DNA of 55,250 bases from Bacteroidales bacterium UBA4772 (GTDB taxonomy: Bacteria; Bacteroidota; Bacteroidia; Bacteroidales; VadinHA17), in the NCBI GenBank assembly GCA_002403305.1, contig DHHM01000024.1:54036-109285 (forward strand), written 5' to 3'. Under the pieces are notes generated by a model. It saw only the letters and a program-made list of their open reading frames with translations. It had not been told where the DNA came from and searched no databases. The translations under genes and the position numbers were made by a program. Of the stretch, positions 42,774-51,873 are shown piece after piece. Positions within the stretch are counted from its first letter, which is position 1. Every line of letters begins with the position of its first letter.

Positions 42774-42811
42774 GCAAAAACCATGACAAACAACTTACCC
42801 AAATGGTCCGT
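42774..42811. repeat. Direct repeat, copy 2
   Basis: GCAAAAACCATGACAAACAA and CTTACCC match copy 1 (39978-40013) with one mismatch in 27, then two extra bases (AAATGGTCCGT against ATTGTCCGT). Lies just downstream of the stop of the 42824 gene. Confidence 0.7.
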
Positions 42812-42823
42812 TTGGGCAGTGGT

Positions 42824-43576
42824 TTATTTTATTTTTCCGTCTTTGAAGGCCTTGTCGAACAGTTTGTTATAGCTTTTTTGAGTAAAAAAAACTTGGTTAG
42901 TTATTTTATCCTTTTTTATATCATACACAAATTTCCCATTTTTTGTAGTTAACCCCCAAAATTTGAAGTAATAATCCTTTGTAAATTCAGTAATTGGCTC
43001 ATCAACTTCTAATTTGACTCGAAATTCGCATAAACCATAATAATCTTTATAATTGATAACTGGAATATGAATCTTTTTAATTGTGCCAAAATCCTCTTGG
43101 TGATTTAACTGGAATTGACAAAGGTGTTTCAAAATATTTTGAATAGTATGCTCAATGCTTGATTCATATAAGTTGTAAATTATGACCTGACAGTCTTTGT
43201 AATCTAAGTATAGAATATCTAAGCTAGGTCTAAGATTTTGATTATTCTTAAAAAGCAACTTGAGTTCTTTCAACAAGGAATGGAGTGAGTATCCAATTAG
43301 TACTTTTACTCCATCTTGCACATAGCTTTGAGCTAAATCCAGGATAGAAATTTCTTCAGTAATTTTTACTAATAAATCATATAATCCTCCTCCAGATGCA
43401 TCAGTCCTTTTTCTATTTATTGTCAAAAGGTAATTCTGATCCATATTTTTGACGAGATCATTAAGTCCTATAAAATCAGTTCCATATGGATCTGTCCAAT
43501 ACTCAATATTAATTCTTTTGTATCTCATTTGTTTAATTTTGCAATTGTTCCAATTTTCTATTGACGTTTTATTCAC
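42824..43576 (-). CDS. Unknown protein, second gene of a two-gene cargo unit
   Basis: 250 residues, AT-rich, no TM helix or known motif seen; alpha/beta, with a hydrophobic centre (DLLVKITEEISILDLAQSY). Its ATG overlaps the stop of the 383-residue partner by eight bases, so the two are translationally coupled. Toxin-antitoxin and defence pairs are often built this way, but I have no homology to support a function. Confidence 0.5.
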   Translation of the reverse strand: MNKTSIENWNNCKIKQMRYKRINIEYWTDPYGTDFIGLNDLVKNMDQNYLLTINRKRTDASGGGLYDLLVKITEEISILDLAQSYVQDGVKVLIGYSLHSLLKELKLLFKNNQNLRPSLDILYLDYKDCQVIIYNLYESSIEHTIQNILKHLCQFQLNHQEDFGTIKKIHIPVINYKDYYGLCEFRVKLEVDEPITEFTKDYYFKFWGLTTKNGKFVYDIKKDKITNQVFFTQKSYNKLFDKAFKDGKIK

Positions 43577-44720
43577 TTGTTAGAATCTTGTAAATATCTT
43601 CTACATTCTCTTTAGGAGAATCTAATTCAACCAAAGTGTCTGTTAGCATAGCTAGTGTGCCAATTAATACTGATGCATTTTTAGTATGTTGTTCATGGAG
43701 GATTTGAAATATTCTTTTAAGTGGCAAGGTTTCTGCTTTTTTGCCAAAATATTTATGTGGCTGCAAGTCCGAAATCTCCCTCTTGTGAAGTAATCCTGAT
43801 CGATAGTCATTTAATTCATCAAGGTTCTCAGAAGAGAAGTATTCCAACATGAATTTTACGTAATATAAGTCGAGAACTTTTCTTGGAATATTATCCGATA
43901 ATGATTTTATCTTTTTGCGGTGTTCATGCTTATTATCTAAGTTTAATATTCCATAAATTAAGCCAACTAGAACAATGTTCTTTTCGACACATGCTTTTAA
44001 ATAGGAGAATAAAGAGTCCGCAATAATGACAGCATCTATCTCTGATTTAGTGATTAATGCCTCGGCTTTATGTCTTTCTATGTCGATGATTAATTTTAAT
44101 AAACCATGTAAAGCAATTGCGGTTTTCTGCTGTAAATATAAAACTTCATACAGGTAGTCAATAATTTTATCGGCTTGTGGATGGTTGGCTTTACGTATAG
44201 AATTAAAAGTGAATGAATTGTGTATACAAACATAATACATAATTGAAATAACCGGAATTTTAACAATCATTGGATATACTAGAAAGCAGACAAAAGGAAA
44301 TCTATCTCCCAAGCATAAATGAAGTAGATCTGAGGTTTCCTGATGAACTTCTGTAGTAAGAATTGTCATCGAGTCAAGTGCTTCCGCTCGACTTCTATCG
44401 GAATCTGTTAAATTTTGGATACTCCATTCTCTTGAATTATGCCATTTTGATAATTTATATAATTCTTCTGAAAAGTCTTGATGTTGCCCAAATACTTGGT
44501 CATAAAAAATAGATTCGCGTGCTTCATTTACGAGTTCCTCAGTTGGAATCCAAGTTAACGACAAAACGCTTTTTATCTTCTTAAGAAACGACTCTCTATT
44601 CCAAAGATCTATTGTTTTAATCACCACGATTAAAGCTCCAGGCTGATCAATTGCACCAAGTGACAACGAACTTTCATCATCCTTTCTTAAAATATATTTT
44701 AATATTAATTTGTTAAACAT
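43569..44720 (-). CDS. Helical protein with possible HEPN motif, first gene of a two-gene cargo unit
   Basis: 383 residues, largely helical, with a hydrophobic run near 141-165 (FPFVCFLVYPMIVKIPVISI) that may be membrane or core. Near the C-terminus NDYRSGLLHKREISDLQPHK carries Arg307 x4 His312, an Rx4H pattern like HEPN RNases. The motif is short and could be chance. First gene of the coupled pair; low GC compared with phage genes. Confidence 0.5.
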   Translation of the reverse strand: MFNKLILKYILRKDDESSLSLGAIDQPGALIVVIKTIDLWNRESFLKKIKSVLSLTWIPTEELVNEARESIFYDQVFGQHQDFSEELYKLSKWHNSREWSIQNLTDSDRSRAEALDSMTILTTEVHQETSDLLHLCLGDRFPFVCFLVYPMIVKIPVISIMYYVCIHNSFTFNSIRKANHPQADKIIDYLYEVLYLQQKTAIALHGLLKLIIDIERHKAEALITKSEIDAVIIADSLFSYLKACVEKNIVLVGLIYGILNLDNKHEHRKKIKSLSDNIPRKVLDLYYVKFMLEYFSSENLDELNDYRSGLLHKREISDLQPHKYFGKKAETLPLKRIFQILHEQHTKNASVLIGTLAMLTDTLVELDSPKENVEDIYKILTSE

Positions 44721-44739
44721 AATTGAATGACATAAAGTT

Positions 44740-44800
44740 AATTATGCGTTTTTTCGGTAAGGCTACGCCCAAGGAATTACCGCCATCTTGTTATATGTTT
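44740..44800. repeat. Weak palindrome upstream of the cargo pair
   Basis: CGGTAAGGC and GGAATTACCG make a short hairpin in a CATAACAAGATGGCGG-type context on the minus strand that resembles one half of palindromes 1 and 2. No good GTT core is seen at its other end. Possibly the remains of a cassette site whose gene has been lost. Confidence 0.35.
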
Positions 44801-44869
44801 ACTAAAGGTACACATTATTCCAAAAACAGGAATATTATTAATACTATCACGAAGTACGCCTCTCAGTTT

Positions 44870-45925
44870 CTATTGCTTGATATACCTCTGATTATTCCTG
44901 ATAAAGAACGGCTCAGACTTTGCCATGGCATATTGCTCCTTGTGGTCTGCCACCCATTTCTTGAATGACAGCGGTACGTCTTTCACCTCTGAGGAAGCCT
45001 TGTGTGGACTAAGTTGCTCTCCTACCATTCGCTGCTTCTCCCGTTCAATAAAGTCCTTTGTTCTGCTTAAGATCGGAACGGCATAACAGCGGCACTGTGG
45101 ATGCCAGCCATAGAACTTGAAATTTTTGGGGTAACGTCCGACCAGGGAGTCACACATCGGGCAGATAAAAACGTGGTTTGACCTGCGGACTTCAAAGCCT
45201 ACTACAAAGTCCAGCTTCTGCCAACGTTCAAAGTCTGACTGCCGGTATGCCATGTTCACTTCCGTCCGGGCCAGACGCATCGTATTCATGTAGCTACTCC
45301 TGTAGCTTCCGGGTCCCGGTGAATACTTCCTTGCCTGTTGGCTCAAAGCAAGCTCCCCTCGGTTATCTCTGACCTTCCTATACAGTTTATCAGGTTCTTT
45401 GAGGTAACGCCTTAAATCAAGGCTGAGCTGCCCTGCTGACCTTCCTTCAGACAATCCCACATCAACACCCATCTCCAGTTCACCTTTCAGCTGGTTTGTG
45501 TACTTCCAGACACGGTCAGACAAATTCAGGCCGGCAGACTTCCGGGCCTGGAATGCTGCCAGTGCTTCCAGATTGCGGTTGTATAAATGCTCGACCTGTT
45601 TCCTCTTGAATGAAGTTGATCTGAGAACTCGGTTGACAAGCTGGTCATTCTTTTTTGAAGCCATATCCCATTCTTGTTCTGTCGCATCCCTGAGCGTACT
45701 GGTCAGCTTCAACTTGAATGACTTAAATAGCTGATCGGCTTTTTGCTTCGTCTGGGGGTAGTCAGCAAAGATGAATGGCTTGGTTAAATCGATATCAGGA
45801 CCGATACCAGCAACCACGCTGGCAGCTTCTCTGGTAGCAAACATGTAAAGCTGCTCGATCTTCTTCACATAAAGCCCTTCAAGCTTTTTGAAGTGCCTCT
45901 GGTCGTAATTTATTTCTACTGGCAT
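44870..45925 (-). CDS. MuF-type head morphogenesis protein
   Basis: 351 residues. The MuF (PF04233-type) core is visible near the middle as MRLARTEVNMAYRQSDFERW followed by the zinc/disulfide signature CPMCDSLVG ... HPQCRCYAVPIL. It helps DNA entry and head assembly and is often carried in the virion. Encoded directly after the portal gene. It is the last packaging gene before the accessory block. Confidence 0.9.
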   Translation of the reverse strand: MPVEINYDQRHFKKLEGLYVKKIEQLYMFATREAASVVAGIGPDIDLTKPFIFADYPQTKQKADQLFKSFKLKLTSTLRDATEQEWDMASKKNDQLVNRVLRSTSFKRKQVEHLYNRNLEALAAFQARKSAGLNLSDRVWKYTNQLKGELEMGVDVGLSEGRSAGQLSLDLRRYLKEPDKLYRKVRDNRGELALSQQARKYSPGPGSYRSSYMNTMRLARTEVNMAYRQSDFERWQKLDFVVGFEVRRSNHVFICPMCDSLVGRYPKNFKFYGWHPQCRCYAVPILSRTKDFIEREKQRMVGEQLSPHKASSEVKDVPLSFKKWVADHKEQYAMAKSEPFFIRNNQRYIKQ

Positions 45926-45941
45926 CAGCCCTGACTTTCAC

Positions 45942-47360
45942 TTATTCATTGGTCCCTGCTGTCTCAAATACAGAGGAATCATTGGCCCTCTTTTCTTCAT
46001 CCTGCAGCTGTTTATACTCCTGATCTATGTTTGTCACCACCCCCAGCTTCTCAATGCCGGTCTTCTGTGACATAACAGGCTTCTGGGTTGCCTTCGTGAT
46101 CTTGTCGATCTGGGCTGACTCATCGTTCTGGATGAACGGAGTAATGATATGCTCGACCTCTAAATCCATGATCGTGCTTTTCCAGCTGCTGTTCATCTCT
46201 CCCAGAAAAGCTTTAATGACGTTGCACTCACGGTCAAAGAATTCAATCATGTCGCCACCCTCATCACCTACCTTCAGGTGTGCGTCAGCCAGCAGGGTCT
46301 TCCTTGCTCCTTCAGTGATCGCACTGATCGACTTCACGTTGTCAAATGAAAGGTTGGGCAGCTGTAACTCCTCCTCCATGTTCTGCTTCAGGGTGTCAGT
46401 GTAATACTTCATGGCGTCAATCTGCTGGGACCATGTTACATAACTGATATCACCGTCCCCGTCCATCTGGTAAACTTCTCTGGCAACCTCATTCGCTGGC
46501 TGGCCTCCGACAAGTTTCCCCTTCACCTTCAGGATCGGGGCTGAGTTACGCTTCAGGATATCGCTTTCTCTTGATAAAGACAGCTCCATCTGGTGAACGT
46601 TACCTGTTATATCCTCCCAGATCGGAATGGGCCTCCAGAGGTAGAGTGCAGGTATCTTCCCGATACTGATACTGGAGTCTTCACCACTGAGGTCCTCCCA
46701 TGTGCCAGTGCCTTCCTGACGGTAAATCTTTTCCTGCTGGCTGGTGTAGATATGGAAGTACGTCATCTCTTTAGCCTCTTCAGTCACCATGTACTCATAG
46801 GCCAGACCAATCAGGTCCTTGTACTTGTCAAATACCGGATAGATACTTGCAGTAGATAGCATAGAAAATTTGCTGTCCATCGGAGAGAACGTGTTGCACT
46901 TCAGCTTCCAGTTGGAGTCAAAGCCATAATGTTTATTCTTGCCTTGCACCGGATACCAAATAGTCATTATCTCACATGCAGCAAAATAGGCCTTCATGCG
47001 CTTGCGGTTCACTGTGTCCATACGTGCCTTTATGTACACAGCTTCTATTGCGTCAGCCTGTGCCTTTTTAACCGGGTCGTCATCTGTATTGTATAGTCGC
47101 TTCACTGGGATCGCAAAAGCCATCTGGGTCATTCGCTTGGCTGAGAGCTTCTGCATTCCATAAGTGACCCTGGCAACCTTTTCGGTAGTTCCATCAGGGC
47201 GTACCTTGTCTTTGCGGCTCGTTGTGTCAGTCACTATTTCGTGCTGCTTGGGGTCATACTCTTTTGCCAGTGTGTCCCATGCCGGGACCATGACTGCCTT
47301 GCTCTCCTTAATAGCATCAATGATGTCTGCTATCTGTCCTTTAAAGTCAATTGTGTCCAT
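45942..47360 (-). CDS. Phage portal protein (SPP1 gp6-like)
   Basis: 472 residues of the portal family that makes the dodecameric DNA-gating ring: N-terminal arm, beta wing (for example SFDNVKSISAITEGARKTLL), long stem helices and an acidic C-terminus. Lies between terminase and MuF, as in SPP1-type phages. No membrane segments. Confidence 0.85.
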   Translation of the reverse strand: MDTIDFKGQIADIIDAIKESKAVMVPAWDTLAKEYDPKQHEIVTDTTSRKDKVRPDGTTEKVARVTYGMQKLSAKRMTQMAFAIPVKRLYNTDDDPVKKAQADAIEAVYIKARMDTVNRKRMKAYFAACEIMTIWYPVQGKNKHYGFDSNWKLKCNTFSPMDSKFSMLSTASIYPVFDKYKDLIGLAYEYMVTEEAKEMTYFHIYTSQQEKIYRQEGTGTWEDLSGEDSSISIGKIPALYLWRPIPIWEDITGNVHQMELSLSRESDILKRNSAPILKVKGKLVGGQPANEVAREVYQMDGDGDISYVTWSQQIDAMKYYTDTLKQNMEEELQLPNLSFDNVKSISAITEGARKTLLADAHLKVGDEGGDMIEFFDRECNVIKAFLGEMNSSWKSTIMDLEVEHIITPFIQNDESAQIDKITKATQKPVMSQKTGIEKLGVVTNIDQEYKQLQDEEKRANDSSVFETAGTNE

Positions 47361-47365
47361 TGTCG

Positions 47366-48832
47366 TTATCTGAATATGTTTAGTAATGCCTGTTCGTCAA
47401 TCTGCTGGGTTGAGTTTAAGAGGTGGTCAGCAGCATAGTAGATAAGGTCCACGTACTCATCGTGAGCTTTGGCAGGAAAGCCTGTTATCTCTCCTACGAA
47501 CTCATCATTCCAGTTATCCGCTACCAGATAGATCCGCCCACACTCAAACAGAGGACTGATACTGTTAAGCCGGGTCTCTTTAGAGTCTTTGGGTGTAGGT
47601 GTCATGCAGACATTCAGGTTGGTATCCCTTACCAACTGGTCCACAACACTGATCCCGTTTGCCTTTGGTTCAATACGGATCGAGCTGCTGCTGGTGTAGC
47701 CATGAGCCTTAACGTATCCGGGAATGAACTTGATCAGGTCCGGGAACCTCATGCTTACCTTTTTTGCAGCCACAACGTAAAGCTCGTTCCCTATCTTACA
47801 GGCTCCGATTAAGCCTGTAGGATCATTCTCTGCGCTGTCAGTGTAAGCGGTGTCAATGAAGAATATCACTGGAGGGTTGGCATCCTTTGCCATGCGTCTG
47901 AAGTCAGAATAAGAGACATATCTGAACCACTCGTTCTTTATGATATTACCACCTTCAGTTACCGGATTCTGTTCAAATTGGCCTGAGTAAGCCCTACTCC
48001 CCAGATCGGTTTTTGCTTCATCAAGTACCCTCCTACTCAATCGCTTTGGGTCCAAAAGTCCATCCACGTAATTGCTCCGTAACGACTCCGGTTTGATGCT
48101 CCCGGTAGCTTCGGCCGGCAGACAGAGATGCCTTACTTTGTCCTGCTTTTGCGCCAGCAAATACCCCGTCACATCCTGCTCGTTCAACCTCTGCATTATA
48201 GTGATCATGGGAGTATTCTCCTTATCGACCTTACGGCTGGAGAGCGTCTTTACATGTTCAATAGCCTGAAGCCTCAGTAACTCTGAGTTGGCCTGTTTGG
48301 GATTCTGAGGGTCATCATTCAGAATGATATGAGCATGGAAGCCGGTAATGGTGGAACCGGTTGAAGTTGCATAACGGAATCCTGTAAGCGTGTTCTCATA
48401 GTTTTGCTTGCCGCTTTTATCCCTCCTGATCTCTACGTCAGGGAATAAGGCCCGGTACTTGTCAGAGATAATTATATCCTTCGACTTGGTGGCATGTTCT
48501 ATTGAGAGGGAATTGGAATAGGAGTTGGTGATGACTTTGATTGTCGGGTCCAGAGTCCAGAGCCAGGGGTGGAACATAATCGTCACAATCGTTGACTTGG
48601 TGGTTCCCGGTGGGATGTTAATGATGAGATCGTAAGGCTTCGGAAGACGTTTGACAATATATTCCGACAGCTTCTGCATCTCGTCACATAGATACTTAAT
48701 GTGCCAGTTCTCTGAGTACGATTCTTTAATGATGACCTCCCAGAACTGAAGCACGAAATTGTAAAAGCTGTGCTTACAGTCATCCGCAAGAACCATTCTT
48801 CCCAGCTGAACATATTTTTCATTCTTGGTCAT
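47366..48832 (-). CDS. Terminase large subunit
   Basis: 488 residues. The ATPase has a Walker A variant NIPPGTTKST (72-81), Walker B-like IILNDDP near 165, and the RNase H-like nuclease starts with FFIDTAYTDSAENDPTG. It cuts and pumps the genome into heads. Its ATG overlaps the small subunit stop by several bases. Confidence 0.92.
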   Translation of the reverse strand: MTKNEKYVQLGRMVLADDCKHSFYNFVLQFWEVIIKESYSENWHIKYLCDEMQKLSEYIVKRLPKPYDLIINIPPGTTKSTIVTIMFHPWLWTLDPTIKVITNSYSNSLSIEHATKSKDIIISDKYRALFPDVEIRRDKSGKQNYENTLTGFRYATSTGSTITGFHAHIILNDDPQNPKQANSELLRLQAIEHVKTLSSRKVDKENTPMITIMQRLNEQDVTGYLLAQKQDKVRHLCLPAEATGSIKPESLRSNYVDGLLDPKRLSRRVLDEAKTDLGSRAYSGQFEQNPVTEGGNIIKNEWFRYVSYSDFRRMAKDANPPVIFFIDTAYTDSAENDPTGLIGACKIGNELYVVAAKKVSMRFPDLIKFIPGYVKAHGYTSSSSIRIEPKANGISVVDQLVRDTNLNVCMTPTPKDSKETRLNSISPLFECGRIYLVADNWNDEFVGEITGFPAKAHDEYVDLIYYAADHLLNSTQQIDEQALLNIFR

Positions 48833-49349
48833 TAAAACTCTTCTCGCCTATCTTCCTCAAAACGTCCCTCTCAGCTGCTGTCAATTTTGACAAATCCAGA
48901 GAGGGCAAACTGATCAGGTCTGCCCCGTCTTTGCCTGTCAGCTCCCTGCGGTCCTTCCACAAGTCCGGTCTCCTGTTCTTTAGCCAGAATATCATTGAAG
49001 TAGGGTCAGCCGCAAGGTGCTTCGTGGTCTTCCGGGTTTTTACTACCGGAGCGTCACCTGATACATCCGTCTCGGTTGTAACCTCCATGAACTCATAACC
49101 GATTGACCGGCGGTACAGGGTTGCAGCCACATTACTGTCAGCTATGGCCTTCCCTTTTTTTATGGACTCCATAAACGTAGGAAACATGCGCTTCCAGTTG
49201 TTCAGGGTAGATGTCCTAATACCAAGTATGTCTGATATTTCGGTGTCAATTGCGCCCAATAAGCAGAGCTTGTAAACAAGCTGGTCTGTTTCTGGCCCCT
49301 TGTACAAGCTCTTTCTCCCTCCCCTATTTTTCTCTGGCTTTTTATCCAT
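48819..49349 (-). CDS. Terminase small subunit
   Basis: 176 residues. A helix-turn-helix near 25-60 (LLGAIDTEISDILGIRTSTLNNW) binds the packaging site; a helical oligomerisation part and the motif AADPTSMIFWLKNRRPDLWK follow, typical of TerS proteins of this type. Overlaps TerL and the upstream gene. Confidence 0.85.
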   Translation of the reverse strand: MDKKPEKNRGGRKSLYKGPETDQLVYKLCLLGAIDTEISDILGIRTSTLNNWKRMFPTFMESIKKGKAIADSNVAATLYRRSIGYEFMEVTTETDVSGDAPVVKTRKTTKHLAADPTSMIFWLKNRRPDLWKDRRELTGKDGADLISLPSLDLSKLTAAERDVLRKIGEKSFNDQE

Positions 49350-49791
49350 TAAAAAGGGTGTTCTGTGTCGTAAATGTGTTTTTGATCATATTGGCAAACA
49401 TCCAGTTTCGGCAAGTGTAAAACAGCTTATTGCTGGCCTGTGGTAAATTGTGGTCGATTGAGGTATTGTAAATAGGAATCCCTTCAGCGTTTTCAATCAG
49501 GCAAGTGACCCTTTCGTTGTCAATGATTATTCTGGAGCCGGTCTTCTCCCTGAAGGCAATGTGAACATTGTTCTCCCAAATCCAGTCTTCATGCACTGCA
49601 CAGAAATAATAATACTGATACCCTTCCTTCAGGTTGATATCGTAATATCCTCTTTTGTATCCCTGAATCCGGCGATCATTGGTCCCTAGAAATGATTTCA
49701 TGCAATGCTGGGTCAGATCAACTCCGGTAATGTACCGGAGCCACTCTATCCGGTAGGTCTTCTTTAATTCAAGTCTTTTAATCGTTATCAT
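49342..49791 (-). CDS. Unknown phage protein before terminase
   Basis: 149 residues, beta-rich, starting MITIKRLELKKTYRIEWLRY. Overlaps TerS by eight bases. I recognise no domain. An HNH or endonuclease is commonly found here, but the needed motifs are not visible. Confidence 0.5.
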   Translation of the reverse strand: MITIKRLELKKTYRIEWLRYITGVDLTQHCMKSFLGTNDRRIQGYKRGYYDINLKEGYQYYYFCAVHEDWIWENNVHIAFREKTGSRIIIDNERVTCLIENAEGIPIYNTSIDHNLPQASNKLFYTCRNWMFANMIKNTFTTQNTLFNG

Positions 49792-49856
49792 TTTATACGG
49801 TTTATTCCTTTAAGTTAATCATTATCAGGTTAGTATGCAAATATCGACAAGCATAT

Positions 49857-51212
49857 TTACATCAATTTGAGCAATTCTTTTACTTCGTTTTGCCTCCCGT
49901 ACCTCTGGTTGTTTGGAAGGTCCAGATCAAACTCAAAGTCGATTGATTTAATCATTTCCTCCCGGCTGATGTTGCTGATCTTTGTCGCACCTACACCGTA
50001 ATACCCGGAGCTATTATACCTGTTGAATGGGAGCAGGTTGTTCTTGGCGATAATAGCATCGACCTGGGCTTCATACAGGAACTTCTGAAAGTACCACTGC
50101 CCCTCCCTGAGAATGGCAGACAGTCCGTTGGTGTCCGGGAAGTGGATGTACCTCTCGATTGTCGCTGCCTTCTTGTAGTTATACCGACCCTCAATATCCT
50201 CTCGGCGCCGGCCTGAAAAGAATATCTTTCCTCCGGGCTTGCAGAATGTATTGAGGCAACCCATAACTGCGTCTTCAGCCTCCTGACTGTTTACACTGTT
50301 TATGACTGCATCACATATCACAACGTCAAACAGGCCATGCCGCTTTATGCTTTGGATGAACCTGTCGATCATAAGCTGGCCTCGTTCAATGCTTATGCCG
50401 ACACGATTATGATTGAAGAACTCCAGACCGACTGTATTCCGGTAGCCCAATACTTTGTTCATCTTCCCTATGAAGGCTCCCTTGCCGCAGCCAAAGTCCA
50501 GCACATGAATATCCTTTCCCAGCTTGGATATTGCCGGCAGGACCGTCCGGTATAAAGGTGACCAGTCAACACCACCGGCCCGGTTCGGTTGTGCCAGTCC
50601 TTGAACATAATCCTGACGTTCGACTTTCTCATAATTGAAGACTCCATACTGCCGGGAGAAATAGTACTTGAACTTGCCCAACTCTTCTTTGTTGATGAAA
50701 GACACATGAACATCTCTGTTCAGCGTCTTACAGGCATAGATGTAATTGTTCCCGAACACCACCTCTCCCTCACAAACAATGGCACAAAGCGGATCGCCAT
50801 ATTTGATAATGAGACGGCATATTTCATTTGCCACAATCACATTATAGTCCGGGCAAGTGAAGCTGGTTATGGGTAAGCTGTGGAAGCCACGTTCCCGGCT
50901 CTCGCTGCATGTGCCGCTGACTTTCGGTTCGTACTCAATCCCGTTGTGAATTTGGTTGAACAGGATTTCATCATGCAGGTCTACTCCCCGGATATAAAAG
51001 GCCGGGACCTCTGTCAGCTTGATCGCTTTGGCAGCGGTGGTCCTCTGGTGGCCAGCTACAATGGTCAGGTTGTCCCGGTTGACAATGATCGGTAGGATGA
51101 AGCCCAGCGTTGTGATGCTTCCAATCAAATCAATCAGGCCCTGCTCAGACAGCTTACGTGGGTTATATGCTGCCGGTTTGATCTTGGCTATTTGGACGGT
51201 TTCAAAGTTCAT
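49857..51212 (-). CDS. ParB-fold protein fused to a class I methyltransferase-like domain
   Basis: 451 residues. ParB/sulfiredoxin-type nuclease domain at 1-100 (VAGHQRTTAAKAI at 52-64, the ParB nucleotide-binding box), a linker, then a Rossmann methyltransferase-like domain with motif I VLDFGCGKGAF (237-247). The methyltransferase motif IV is not the standard N/D-PP-Y/F, so the substrate is open. Fusion proteins of this sort occur in phage DNA modification. Overlaps the next ParB gene. Confidence 0.7.
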   Translation of the reverse strand: MNFETVQIAKIKPAAYNPRKLSEQGLIDLIGSITTLGFILPIIVNRDNLTIVAGHQRTTAAKAIKLTEVPAFYIRGVDLHDEILFNQIHNGIEYEPKVSGTCSESRERGFHSLPITSFTCPDYNVIVANEICRLIIKYGDPLCAIVCEGEVVFGNNYIYACKTLNRDVHVSFINKEELGKFKYYFSRQYGVFNYEKVERQDYVQGLAQPNRAGGVDWSPLYRTVLPAISKLGKDIHVLDFGCGKGAFIGKMNKVLGYRNTVGLEFFNHNRVGISIERGQLMIDRFIQSIKRHGLFDVVICDAVINSVNSQEAEDAVMGCLNTFCKPGGKIFFSGRRREDIEGRYNYKKAATIERYIHFPDTNGLSAILREGQWYFQKFLYEAQVDAIIAKNNLLPFNRYNSSGYYGVGATKISNISREEMIKSIDFEFDLDLPNNQRYGRQNEVKELLKLM

Positions 51213-51873
51213 ACTGTTTCATTATTGCGGTTACAAATCCATAAGATGTACCAGTGTTCTCGGTATGCCTATCAAACTTCTCCTTCAGCTCGTCATACTC
51301 ATCTCTAGTCATACTGACACTGATGTCCCCAAATCGCAGAACATCCACTTGTCTCGGCAGGGCGCCCGGCCTTCCGGGCGGCAGGACCATGCTGGGGTCC
51401 AACTGCTTCATTTCGTCATTGATAACGTCATAAAGCAGCAATTCCTCCCGACTATACTGTTCATTCAGTATCTCCATGTCAAAGGTTCCATAGGCAAGGT
51501 TGTCTTTTATGATCAGCTCTTTCTCCCTGTCTTCGGGTAGTTCACTGACCAGTATAGAGACTAGAGGGTTTTTCTTCCACTGGTTCCAGTATTCAATAAG
51601 CTCATCCTGCTGCGCCGGGGCCAGAGCCTGATACTTCAGGTTTTCTGCCAGCTCTGTTCTGATGTCCTCCCCGGTCAGGGTTAGGATATCAATATAGCAG
51701 TCACGCCTCTGGTTCCCGGACAATACCACGTTTGCCTTCGTGATTATAAGAGGCCGTAGCTGGATCATTTTTGTGAACGTAAGCAGACTCTGTGTCAGAA
51801 GTCTCTTTGCTCTCAGGTCGATTACTCCCGGATTGATCGGGCTGGGGATTAAGGTTTTGACGTCTATTTGCAT
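51202..51873 (-). CDS. ParB-fold protein 2
   Basis: 223 residues, with the ParB nucleotide box as VVLSGNQRRDC near 65-75, a sequence order like the first and third ParB genes. Overlaps both neighbours (10-11 bases), so the three are one translational unit. Function unknown; the ParB fold covers CTPases, nucleases and kinases. Confidence 0.65.
   Translation of the reverse strand: MQIDVKTLIPSPINPGVIDLRAKRLLTQSLLTFTKMIQLRPLIITKANVVLSGNQRRDCYIDILTLTGEDIRTELAENLKYQALAPAQQDELIEYWNQWKKNPLVSILVSELPEDREKELIIKDNLAYGTFDMEILNEQYSREELLLYDVINDEMKQLDPSMVLPPGRPGALPRQVDVLRFGDISVSMTRDEYDELKEKFDRHTENTGTSYGFVTAIMKQYEL

Noticed and set aside
44740..44800. A fourth full attC site
   Set aside because: Only one half resembles the others and no GTT core or matching cassette start was found; kept only as a low-confidence palindrome.
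49342..49791. HNH endonuclease call for the gene before terminase
   Set aside because: HNH genes are common at this place, but the H-N-H motif is not visible.
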